Source: Microcaldota archaeon
GTDB lineage: Archaea; Micrarchaeota; Micrarchaeia; Micrarchaeales; Micrarchaeaceae
Direction of reading: 5' to 3'
DNA: 10,144 bases
Assembly: GCA_028867845.1 (NCBI GenBank)
Contig: JAGWFU010000017.1
Span: 1 to 10,144, forward strand
Below, piece after piece: positions 1 through 5,732 of this stretch (position 1 is the first letter of the stretch; the number at the start of each line of letters is the position of its first letter). The position numbers and the translations under genes are program-made. Under the pieces are notes generated by a model, which searched no databases, had not been told where the DNA came from, and saw nothing but the letters and a program-made list of their open reading frames with translations.

Positions 1-1
1 A

Positions 2-277
2 TACGGCACGTTCGTGCTACGTGGCAGACCTGTTTCCAACGACATAATGTCAGGCTTCTTCGGGATAAACGCCAACCTGTTCAAGAATGTGATAAGGAAG
101 AACAAGGAGTCGTTCGTGCCTACGGGGTACAAGGTGCTGCTAGACACGCTGAGGCTGGTGGGCAGGAACGTCAGGGTGGGCGAGGTCTACTACTCCACTT
201 TCAGGGAGAGGGAGTACGGCCAGTCCAAACTCAAGATGAAGCACATGGCCAACGCGCTAACGTCCACTTTCAGGTAG
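2..277 (+). CDS. Polyprenyl-phosphate sugar transferase (Dpm1-like GT2), C-terminal part
   Basis: The reading frame is open from the window edge, so the N-terminal catalytic core lies upstream and only about 91 residues are visible. The visible part carries the block that follows the active site in dolichol-phosphate mannosyltransferases: NDIMSGFFGIN, then GYKVLLDTL, then VYYSTFREREYGQSKL. In that family the enzyme moves a sugar from a nucleotide donor to dolichyl phosphate at the inner membrane face, making the lipid-linked sugar used for glycan assembly. The protein stops soon after this block, so it has no C-terminal GtrA-type or other membrane domain. The flippase gene begins 4 bases after the stop, and the ribosome-binding sequence for it overlaps this stop, so the two are probably one operon. 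The sugar cannot be told from the sequence. Confidence 0.82.
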   Translation, partial: YGTFVLRGRPVSNDIMSGFFGINANLFKNVIRKNKESFVPTGYKVLLDTLRLVGRNVRVGEVYYSTFREREYGQSKLKMKHMANALTSTFR

Positions 278-281
278 ATTG

Positions 282-1847
282 ATGCCCAACACAGAGAACG
301 ATGAGGTAAAGAGAATAGGGGCCAGGACCGCCTCTGTCGCGACCTCGGTGCTCATAGGGAGAACCTTAGCACTCATAGTCAGCGGAATAACTTTCATAAT
401 CGTGGCCAGGCTGCTTGGCCCTAGCACGTACGGAGTATACATTCTCGCAATCGCAATAGCGGGCTTCTTCGGCTCAGTGGGGGATTTCGGCATAGGCACA
501 GCATTCAACAAGTTCATCTCCGAGTATCTTACGAAGAAGGAAGGGAGTAAGATAGCTGACGTGCTCTACAACGGCATCGTCATGGCGCTGCTCGTGGGCA
601 TACTGCTTACTCTTGTCACCATAGCCCTGAGCGGCATACTAGCCCAGAGGGTGCTCCACAACATCGCGGACACATACGTGCTCTACGTGGCATCTTTCAC
701 AATACTCACCGGCATACTCTACGCCATCTCGTACAACGCGCTGGTGGGGTTCAGCAAGGGCAGGCACATAGCATACGTAACCATAGTGCAGACTGTTGTG
801 CAGTCGCTGTCAAGCATAGCGCTGGTACTGGGCGGATTCGGGGTCGTATCCCCGATAGCCGGAGTCATCGCGGGATTCGTAGTAGGTTCGGCATGCGCAC
901 TTTACCTCATCTACTCAAAGAACGGCGTGGGCATGGGCAGGCTCTCCATAGCGAAGATGAGGGAGCTGCTCAGCTTCTCGCTCCCTATGGCGATATCCAA
1001 TGTGCTCAACTTCCTTGCGATCAACTTAACTATCATCATCCTTGGTCTCTTCGCTGCCGTGGCAATAGTCGGCAACTTCGGGGTTGCGATGAGGACCTCA
1101 ACTATACTGAACCTGGTGATAGACTCAATCGGCGTGTCGATGCTGCCGCTCTTCTCCTCGACCATATCCAGCAAGAAGATCAGCAGCGGCATAACGAAGA
1201 TATTCAACTACTCGATATACGTGGCCTTCCTAATCGCCTCGCCCGCAATGTTCTCGCTTGCAATACTCTCAAAGCAATTCACCTACACGGTCTTCAGCGG
1301 CACCTACTCCTACGCGCCGATGTACATATCGGTGATGGCGATAGGAATCCTGCTAGCGATAATAGGCGCATACACATCCACACTCCTCATAAGCGCAAGC
1401 AAGGTAAGGAAGGTGCTCAAGTATAACGCGATGGTCGCGATAATACAGTTCGCATCTATAGCGTTGCTGATACCCACGCTCAAGGGAATCGGAGCCGTGA
1501 TACTTCTCTTCATCGTAACGCCGCTGTCCACGTCCATAATATTCTCATACGGCGCAAAGGTCAATCTTGGTATATCACAGAAGATGGGTAGGATATACAG
1601 GACGTTGGTGTCGGGAGGGATAAGCTCGCTCTTCCTGCTGCCGCTCATCGTGCTGATGGGCACCCATTACATACCGCTTCTTGTCTTCGGCGCGATAGAG
1701 CAGCTGGTGTTGTACCCTGCTATACTGGCCAAGCTCAGCGGGATAAAGGCAGGTGACCTGAAGATACTCAAGGACTTCACAGCAGGAATACCGCTCCTCA
1801 ACACAGCGGTTTCCGCAATGGTAAGATACACATCGATATTCATCTGA
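282..1847 (+). CDS. Lipid-linked oligosaccharide flippase (Wzx/MOP type)
   Basis: A 521-residue membrane protein with about 14 hydrophobic helices spread over its whole length, the layout of the polysaccharide-exporting branch of the MOP (multidrug/oligosaccharidyl-lipid/polysaccharide) superfamily. The N-terminal block with VARLLGPSTYGVY, shortly followed by GDFGIGTAFNKFISEY, is typical of Wzx-like flippases, which move lipid-linked glycans from the cytoplasmic to the outer face of the membrane. An in-frame TTG at 279 immediately precedes the ATG at 282. I chose the ATG, which has the partial ribosome-binding sequence AGGTAG about 5 bases upstream, overlapping the end of the preceding glycosyltransferase gene. 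That gene makes a lipid-linked sugar in the same pathway, so co-translation is sensible. Family assignment is firm; the substrate is unknown. Confidence 0.88.
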   Translation: MPNTENDEVKRIGARTASVATSVLIGRTLALIVSGITFIIVARLLGPSTYGVYILAIAIAGFFGSVGDFGIGTAFNKFISEYLTKKEGSKIADVLYNGIVMALLVGILLTLVTIALSGILAQRVLHNIADTYVLYVASFTILTGILYAISYNALVGFSKGRHIAYVTIVQTVVQSLSSIALVLGGFGVVSPIAGVIAGFVVGSACALYLIYSKNGVGMGRLSIAKMRELLSFSLPMAISNVLNFLAINLTIIILGLFAAVAIVGNFGVAMRTSTILNLVIDSIGVSMLPLFSSTISSKKISSGITKIFNYSIYVAFLIASPAMFSLAILSKQFTYTVFSGTYSYAPMYISVMAIGILLAIIGAYTSTLLISASKVRKVLKYNAMVAIIQFASIALLIPTLKGIGAVILLFIVTPLSTSIIFSYGAKVNLGISQKMGRIYRTLVSGGISSLFLLPLIVLMGTHYIPLLVFGAIEQLVLYPAILAKLSGIKAGDLKILKDFTAGIPLLNTAVSAMVRYTSIFI

Positions 1848-1858
1848 GAGGGCGTCGG

Positions 1859-1867
1859 TTATTTAAA
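1859..1867 (+). promoter_or_regulatory. TATA box of the HAD phosphatase gene
   Basis: The sequence TTATTTAAA sits in the 58-base gap after the flippase gene. Its centre lies about 43 bases before the ATG at 1906, which predicts transcription starting near 1889 with a short leader. GGTG at 1897-1900 is a plausible ribosome-binding site. The phosphatase gene is thus probably transcribed separately from the flippase. Confidence 0.5.
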
Positions 1868-1905
1868 CTCTTAAGCTGATAATCTATCAAAGAATTGGTG
1901 CTAGC

Positions 1906-2697
1906 ATGGATGCTTCAATAAAGCCGCTTAACACGATGAGTGACGAAGAGTTACTAAAGATAAAGATGGTGGTATTTGACGTCGACGGTGTCATAATACC
2001 TAAGGGCACAAAGCTGAAGGAGAACGAGGACGGCACAATGTTCCACATGGAAACCCACAAGCTATCTCCTGAGTTCGTTAGCAACTTAATCAAGCTTAAG
2101 AAGTATGTGAAGATATCATTCTCATCGGGCAGGAACCTTCTTTACTTGCGCACGCTGACAAAGGACATCTACGACAAGAGTGTAATCCTCCAAGCCGAAA
2201 ACTGCGCAATGATATTCATAAACGGTGAGATAATGCAGCCCGAATTCCCTGCCAACTACTTCGAGGCTACAAATAGGCTGAGGAATCTTGTGATCAAGAA
2301 TGCGACTGCACTGAAGCTTAGGGGGTTCGAGCCCAAGATCTTCAACATGGCCGTCCATATGGAGTCGGAGAACGAGCTCATCTACGATCTCGTCAAGCAG
2401 GCCGATCCTGATGGCGTAATCTACTGTATCTGGACGGGTGAGGCATACGACGTCGGCCTCAAGGGCATTTCAAAGGGCTCAGGTCTTGATCTGCTTGCCA
2501 AGAGGCTCGGCCTCTCAAGGGATGAGATAATAACTACAGGCAACGCTTTAAACGACAAGGAGATGCTAGAATACGGGGTCGGCGTGACTGTCGAGCCAAA
2601 TGTTGTGCGCGGCAAGTACATGACAAGCGGGAACGGATTGGGTGGCCACGAACTTGCTAATTTCCTAGTCGACAAGCTCGAGTCGTTGAAGGGCTAA
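1906..2697 (+). CDS. HAD-superfamily hydrolase (Cof/sucrose-phosphatase-like)
   Basis: A 263-residue soluble protein with the four HAD motifs in order. Motif I is VVFDVDGV with the nucleophile D25 and the acid/base D27. Motif II is SFSSGR around S73-S74, motif III is K190 in ISKGSGLDLL, and motif IV is TTGNALNDKEM at 210-220. The cap inserted between motifs II and III (about residues 90-180) is the C2-type arrangement of the Cof/phosphoglycolate/sucrose-phosphate phosphatase group. These enzymes hydrolyse small phosphorylated metabolites, often sugar phosphates. Motif IV normally reads GDxxND; here the first Asp is Asn213, leaving Asp217 as the probable metal ligand. The gene lies between two glycan genes, which suggests a sugar-phosphate substrate, but this is inference. 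The ATG at 1906 is chosen because GGTG stands 5 bases ahead of it. About 20 residues precede motif I, more than in many relatives. Confidence 0.8.
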   Translation: MDASIKPLNTMSDEELLKIKMVVFDVDGVIIPKGTKLKENEDGTMFHMETHKLSPEFVSNLIKLKKYVKISFSSGRNLLYLRTLTKDIYDKSVILQAENCAMIFINGEIMQPEFPANYFEATNRLRNLVIKNATALKLRGFEPKIFNMAVHMESENELIYDLVKQADPDGVIYCIWTGEAYDVGLKGISKGSGLDLLAKRLGLSRDEIITTGNALNDKEMLEYGVGVTVEPNVVRGKYMTSGNGLGGHELANFLVDKLESLKG

Positions 2698-2704
2698 ATC
2701 AGAA

Positions 2705-3382
2705 TTACTCTCCGAGCCTCCTGAACAGGAACTTGAAGTCGGTGAGCAGCAGCTTCACGCCGTCTAGCGTCTTCACCTGCTTCGAGGTGCCTATCCTCTT
2801 GTAGTAGCTTATTGGTACCTCCACTACCTTGTAGCCCCCCTTCCTTGCCATCACGTTCATCTCGGTCTCTATCCCGAAGAACTCCTCCTGCAAGCCCAGC
2901 CTGTTGAACACCTCGGTCCTTATCGCCCTAAGCCCGCTCTGCGAGTCTGAGAGCCTCAGCCCGTAGAGCAGATTGGCTGTCTGCGTTATCACCTTGTTGC
3001 CCACCTCAATGAATGTGGGCATCGCCTCCCTGTCTAGATGGTGCAGCCTGTTGCCTACCGCAAGGTCAGCTCCGTTCCTTACTAGGTCTATTACCTTCTT
3101 GAGGTCCTTGGCGTCGTAAGTCGCGTCCCCGTCTATAAGGCAGAGTATCTCTGTCCTGACCTTCTTTGCTGCCTGCATGCAGGCGACTCCCTTGCCGTTG
3201 CCCCTCTGCTTCATCAGCGTCATGTTCTTGTCCGCGAAGCCAACGTTCTGCCTGTCCGAGTCGTCCTTGAATATCACAATGACCTTGCAGCCCTTCAGCT
3301 CCTTGAGCACCTCCCTTGCTACCTTGCCCACCGCCGGCTCGTCCTTTATCGGGATTATAACTGTGGTGTCGGAATAGTCCAT
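2705..3382 (-). CDS. Family 2 glycosyltransferase, AglJ-like
   Basis: A 225-residue GT-A fold enzyme without membrane helices. The opening strand is TVIIPIKDEPAVGKV, followed by GNGKG at 61-65, the metal-binding DGDATYD at 84-90, SDSQSGLRAI at 145-154 and GIETEMNV at 170-177. The combination of the DGD, SGLRA and GIETEM blocks resembles haloarchaeal AglJ, which puts the first hexose on dolichyl phosphate for protein N-glycosylation. I recall this resemblance and did not search for it. The frame is open upstream to 3424, but ATG at 3382 is preferred because a TATA-like sequence at 3408-3416 places transcription near 3386, which would exclude the longer start. The gene is convergent with the phosphatase gene, with only 7 bases between the stops. 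Donor sugar and acceptor are not determinable. Confidence 0.83.
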   Translation of the reverse strand: MDYSDTTVIIPIKDEPAVGKVAREVLKELKGCKVIVIFKDDSDRQNVGFADKNMTLMKQRGNGKGVACMQAAKKVRTEILCLIDGDATYDAKDLKKVIDLVRNGADLAVGNRLHHLDREAMPTFIEVGNKVITQTANLLYGLRLSDSQSGLRAIRTEVFNRLGLQEEFFGIETEMNVMARKGGYKVVEVPISYYKRIGTSKQVKTLDGVKLLLTDFKFLFRRLGE

Positions 3383-3407
3383 CAAACATACCTTAAGCTG
3401 GTGAATG

Positions 3408-3416
3408 ATTATTAAG
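3408..3416 (-). promoter_or_regulatory. TATA-like element of the AglJ-like glycosyltransferase gene
   Basis: On the minus strand this reads CTTAATAAT, with its centre about 30 bases ahead of the ATG at 3382, giving a near-leaderless transcript. A second and stronger-looking element, TATAAATG, lies farther back at about 3473-3480; it would give a leader of roughly 70 bases. Which one is used cannot be decided here. Confidence 0.4.
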
Positions 3417-3480
3417 CCTCGCAATATCCATTGAAATATGCAAGCCTTATCACGAGGTTAAGGAAACGAGGGCATTTATA

Positions 3481-3492
3481 GCCATCGATGGC
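3481..3492. repeat. Perfect 12-base palindrome
   Basis: GCCATCGATGGC equals its own reverse complement. It directly abuts the stop codon (3493-3495) of the minus-strand 195-residue gene and the TATAAATG sequence that follows on the same strand. It could be a weak transcript-end hairpin or an operator beside a TATA box, or chance; a 12-base palindrome is only mildly unexpected in 10 kb. Confidence 0.35.
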
Positions 3493-4080
3493 TCACTTCT
3501 TCACCGCCCTCTCGAACTGCTCGAGGGTTGTCGTGTTCTTCAGCTCTCCGGGCCTGTATATCCTGTCCTCGAGAAGGAGGTCGAAGTCGCTGCCCAGCAT
3601 CGAGTCCATGGAAACGTGCCTCACGTTCGGTCCGAACAGGTCTATCTCCACCAGCTTCAGCTTCCTTGCCCTTACGAAGTCCATTATCTCGTGCAGAGGC
3701 GCATCCTGTCCGTTCTGGAATCCTATAAGCCTGACCTCTATGTTAGCGGGCGCCCTCGACATCCTCCTGAGGAAGCCGTCTACGGCCCTCCTTGCGCTGT
3801 CGTCCAACCTGTAGAACCTGCAGACCCCCAGCTCCCTGCTATCGACGTTGTAGAGGCTGATTATGGCGTCGTAAGTTAGGTTTATCACAGCCAGGTACCT
3901 CTCCTTCCTGGGATGGTAAGCTATGTCCTCGAACGAGCCCAGCTCCACGTACCCGCCGTTCCTGTCCGCGTCCATGGCGCTCCTGGACATGTTCGGCCGC
4001 GGCTTGGATCCCCTATAGTAAAGCTCCCCGTTTACCGCCGCGTCCCTGGCATCCATTTCGAGCGTTTCCTCAAAGCTCAC
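3493..4080 (-). CDS. Uncharacterised protein, CheD-like C-terminal fold without the active site
   Basis: A 195-residue soluble protein of unknown function. Residues 1-45 are polar and probably disordered. From residue 62 the strand/helix layout (LAVINLTYDAIISLYN, then a helix at 95-109, then IEVRLIGFQNGQD, a helix at 129-139, then LVEIDLFGPNVRHVSMD) resembles the chemoreceptor deamidase CheD. The CheD catalytic Cys in LGSCV is replaced by the NLTYD region, and the catalytic His is not seen, so if the fold is right the protein is not a CheD-type deamidase. GTG at 4080 opens the frame, but the TATA element at 4097-4106 predicts transcription near 4075. ATG at 4056 (residue 9), preceded by GAGGAAA, may therefore be the real start. 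The gene is divergent from rpoD. Fold assignment is tentative. Confidence 0.7.
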   Translation of the reverse strand: MSFEETLEMDARDAAVNGELYYRGSKPRPNMSRSAMDADRNGGYVELGSFEDIAYHPRKERYLAVINLTYDAIISLYNVDSRELGVCRFYRLDDSARRAVDGFLRRMSRAPANIEVRLIGFQNGQDAPLHEIMDFVRARKLKLVEIDLFGPNVRHVSMDSMLGSDFDLLLEDRIYRPGELKNTTTLEQFERAVKK

Positions 4081-4096
4081 CCTCTCACCACAACGA

Positions 4097-4106
4097 ATTT
4101 AAATAT
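4097..4106 (-). promoter_or_regulatory. TATA box for the CheD-like gene
   Basis: The near-symmetrical sequence ATTTAAATAT lies 17-26 bases before the GTG at 4080. With the usual archaeal spacing it places transcription near 4075, slightly inside the annotated frame, and so argues for the downstream ATG at 4056 or for a leaderless start close to 4080. Confidence 0.5.
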
Positions 4107-4130
4107 GCTTACCCATAACTCTATCAGCAG

Positions 4131-4229
4131 ATATTTAGCTTTAGCTTATTGTTTAAGCTCTTCGTAAGCACGGGCGCCTCGCGCCCGTATATCGGTCTTG
4201 ATGGATTTAGATCCTACCAAAGTGAATCG
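4131..4229 (+). promoter_or_regulatory. rpoD promoter and structured leader region
   Basis: Two TATA candidates are present: ATATTTA at 4131-4137, predicting a start near 4160 and a 70-base leader, and GTATATC at 4187-4193, predicting a leader of about 15 bases. Between them lies an 8-base-pair hairpin at 4170-4188, ACGGGCGC/GCGCCCGT with a 3-base loop. A weaker 6-base-pair hairpin lies at 4143-4159. A 10-codon frame (4201-4233) begins with ATG and its TGA overlaps the rpoD ATG as ATGA. Whether the hairpin and mini-frame are transcribed depends on which promoter is active. Confidence 0.4.
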
Positions 4230-4805
4230 ATGAAGATAGAGATACTGGAAGACAACGGCAGCAACATCAGCTTCGCGCTCAAGGATTCCACTCCGGCGTA
4301 CGCAAACGCGCTGAGGAGGATAGCCACGAACCACGTGCAGTCGTTCGCGATAGACAAGGTCACGTTCTACGAGAACTCGAGCCCGATGTTCGACGAGTAC
4401 ATAGCCCACAGGATAGGGCTTGTGCCGATACACACGCCCCTGGACGGCTACACCGACACGGACGAGATACTTTTCACGCTAGAAGCCACTGGCCCAAAGA
4501 CCGTATACTCCAAGGAGCTCGAGAGCTCAGACAAGGAAGTGAAGGTCGAGAACGGCAACATACCTCTTATAAAGCTCGGCGCTGAGCAGAAGATAAGGAT
4601 CGACTGCAAGGCTGTGCTCGGCACGGGATTCAAGCACGCCAAGTTCCAGCCCGGCATAGTCACCTACGACCAGGCGGGCGACAAGGCGTTCAACTTTTAC
4701 GTTGAGTCATTCGGCCAGATGCCACCCAAAGAAATCATTAATAAGGCACTCGCGAGAATAAAAGAGGAGATAAAGGAAGTCGAGAAGCAAGCGAAGAAGC
4801 TCTGA
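4230..4805 (+). CDS. rpoD: DNA-directed RNA polymerase subunit Rpo3 (D), compact form
   Basis: A 191-residue protein, the archaeal counterpart of eukaryotic RPB3 and half of the alpha-like Rpo3-Rpo11 assembly platform of RNA polymerase. The dimerisation signature is clear: STPAYANALRRIA at 20-32, FYENSSPMFDEYIAHRIGLVPI at 46-67 and the GTGFKHAKFQP block at 131-141. In many archaea about 70 residues carrying a ferredoxin-like Fe-S domain follow this last block. Here the chain passes straight to the C-terminal FNFYVESFGQMPPKEI helix region, and the protein has only one cysteine (C126), so no Fe-S cluster is possible. The frame is open upstream to 4149, but MKIEIL at 4230 matches the family N-terminus and has GTGA 4 bases ahead. 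The usual partners S13-S4-S11 are not upstream; the tRNA-Leu starts 2 bases after the stop. Confidence 0.95.
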   Translation: MKIEILEDNGSNISFALKDSTPAYANALRRIATNHVQSFAIDKVTFYENSSPMFDEYIAHRIGLVPIHTPLDGYTDTDEILFTLEATGPKTVYSKELESSDKEVKVENGNIPLIKLGAEQKIRIDCKAVLGTGFKHAKFQPGIVTYDQAGDKAFNFYVESFGQMPPKEIINKALARIKEEIKEVEKQAKKL

Positions 4806-4807
4806 TC

Positions 4808-4894
4808 GCGGGGGTGGCAGAGCATGGCCAAATGCGCAAGCCCGAGGCGCTTGTGCCTTTAGAGGCTCCGTGGGTTCAAATCCCACCTCCCGCA
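4808..4894 (+). tRNA. tRNA-Leu, anticodon GAG
   Basis: A full class II cloverleaf can be folded. The acceptor is 4808-4814 with 4887-4893 (one G-U pair), followed by discriminator A4894. The D stem is GCA/TGC at 4817-4819 and 4833-4835. The anticodon stem is CAAGC/GCTTG at 4837-4841 and 4849-4853. A long variable arm, GCCT/AGGC, lies at 4855-4866, and the T stem GTGGG/CCCAC has the loop TTCAAAT. The anticodon loop is CCGAGGC, giving GAG for Leu codons CUC/CUU. The base before the anticodon is C, not the nearly universal U33. CCA is not encoded. The gene starts 2 bases after the rpoD stop and ends 15 bases before rpl18e, so it is almost certainly cut out of the operon transcript by RNase P and a 3' nuclease. 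Confidence 0.95.
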
Positions 4895-4909
4895 TAAAAA
4901 AGTGAAAAC

Positions 4910-5260
4910 ATGAAACTTAACATAGAAAAGACCCAGCTCAAGGATTGGCTAGCCACGCTCTCGGAGGCATCGAAGGGGGAGAGGTACGCCAACCTCTGGA
5001 AGAGGGTGTACAGATTGTCTGCAGTGCCGGCGAGGAGGAGGCACAGCGTCAACCTCTACAAGGTGAACGAGAACACGGAGGAGGGCGCCAACGTGATAGT
5101 CCCTGGCAAGGTGCTGTCGATAGGACCCATGGACCACAAGGTCACCATATCCGCCATAGAGTTCTCAGCCCAGGCGCTCGCAGCGCTCAAGGAGGCGAAC
5201 TGCAAGATAGTCCCGCTCAGGGAGATGACAAAGGCGCAGAAGGTACAGGTAATAATATGA
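4910..5260 (+). CDS. rpl18e: Large-subunit ribosomal protein eL18 (L18e)
   Basis: A 116-residue basic protein found only in archaea and eukaryotes, part of the 50S subunit. The family hallmark is the RRRHSVNLYKVN block near residue 42, followed by GANVIVPGKVLSIG and the strand segment KVTISAIEFS. Length matches the archaeal norm of about 120. The ATG at 4910 has GTGA at 4902-4905 as a ribosome-binding site, placed just after the tRNA-Leu. The stop TGA overlaps the rpl13 start as ATGA, so the two are translationally coupled. A tRNA-Leu directly before L18e also occurs in the haloarchaeal S9 operon, so this arrangement is probably old. Confidence 0.95.
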   Translation: MKLNIEKTQLKDWLATLSEASKGERYANLWKRVYRLSAVPARRRHSVNLYKVNENTEEGANVIVPGKVLSIGPMDHKVTISAIEFSAQALAALKEANCKIVPLREMTKAQKVQVII

Positions 5261-5727
5261 ACGCTAAACAGTCGAAGATCGAGGCCGCATCCAAGAAGGT
5301 AGTCTACGACGCAAAGGACAAGGTTCTGGGCAGGCTAGGCAGCGAGGTCGCCAAGTCCCTGCTGAAGGGCAACGAGGTCGCGATAATCAACGCCCAGGAT
5401 GCCATCATAACAGGGACAAAGAAGGTGATAGTCGCAAGGTACAAGACCAGGCTCAACCTGCAGGAGAAGGAGAACCCCGACCACTCGCCTTATTGGCCGA
5501 GGAGGTCCGACATGCTTGTCAAGAGGGTGATAAGGGGCATGCTCCCATACAGGAAGAAGCCCAGCGGGAAGGCCGCTTACAGGAGGCTCAGGGTGTACAT
5601 AGGCGTCCCTGAGATATACAAGAACACCAAACCAATAGAGATAATAAGCAAAAATCCCAAGAGCATATACGTCGGCTACATAACTATGGGCCACCTATCC
5701 AAGCTGCTTGGATACGACAAGGAATGA
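5257..5727 (+). CDS. rpl13: Large-subunit ribosomal protein uL13
   Basis: A 156-residue basic protein and early-assembling component of the 50S subunit. The family pattern starts with VVYDAKDKVLGRLGSEVAK, continues with the VAIINAQDAIITG strand, and has the conserved core PYWPRRSDMLVKRVIRGMLP, followed by the YRRLRVYIGVPE segment. The frame is open far upstream over rpl18e, but the start at 5257 is fixed by the ATGA overlap with the rpl18e stop and by about 15 residues ahead of the first conserved strand. The stop overlaps an ATG at 5724 that could open rps9, continuing the chain of coupled genes. Confidence 0.95.
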   Translation: MNAKQSKIEAASKKVVYDAKDKVLGRLGSEVAKSLLKGNEVAIINAQDAIITGTKKVIVARYKTRLNLQEKENPDHSPYWPRRSDMLVKRVIRGMLPYRKKPSGKAAYRRLRVYIGVPEIYKNTKPIEIISKNPKSIYVGYITMGHLSKLLGYDKE

Positions 5728-5732
5728 TTTTC

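Noticed and set aside
893..1426. 177-residue plus-strand frame inside the flippase gene
   Set aside because: It lies wholly in another frame of a clearly coding membrane-protein gene and its Arg/His/Gln-rich composition fits a frame shadow.
4149..4229. Upstream extension of rpoD giving 27 more residues
   Set aside because: The family starts at MKIEIL, the extension crosses the GC hairpin, and the ATG at 4230 has its own ribosome-binding sequence.
4141..4229. Possible extra tRNA or split-tRNA fragment in the rpoD leader
   Set aside because: Hairpins exist but no T-arm sequence with a TTCRANT-type loop and no acceptor pairing were found on either strand.
4945..5256. Upstream extension of rpl13 over rpl18e
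   Set aside because: It is the other frame of rpl18e; the ATGA overlap and uL13 length fix the start at 5257.
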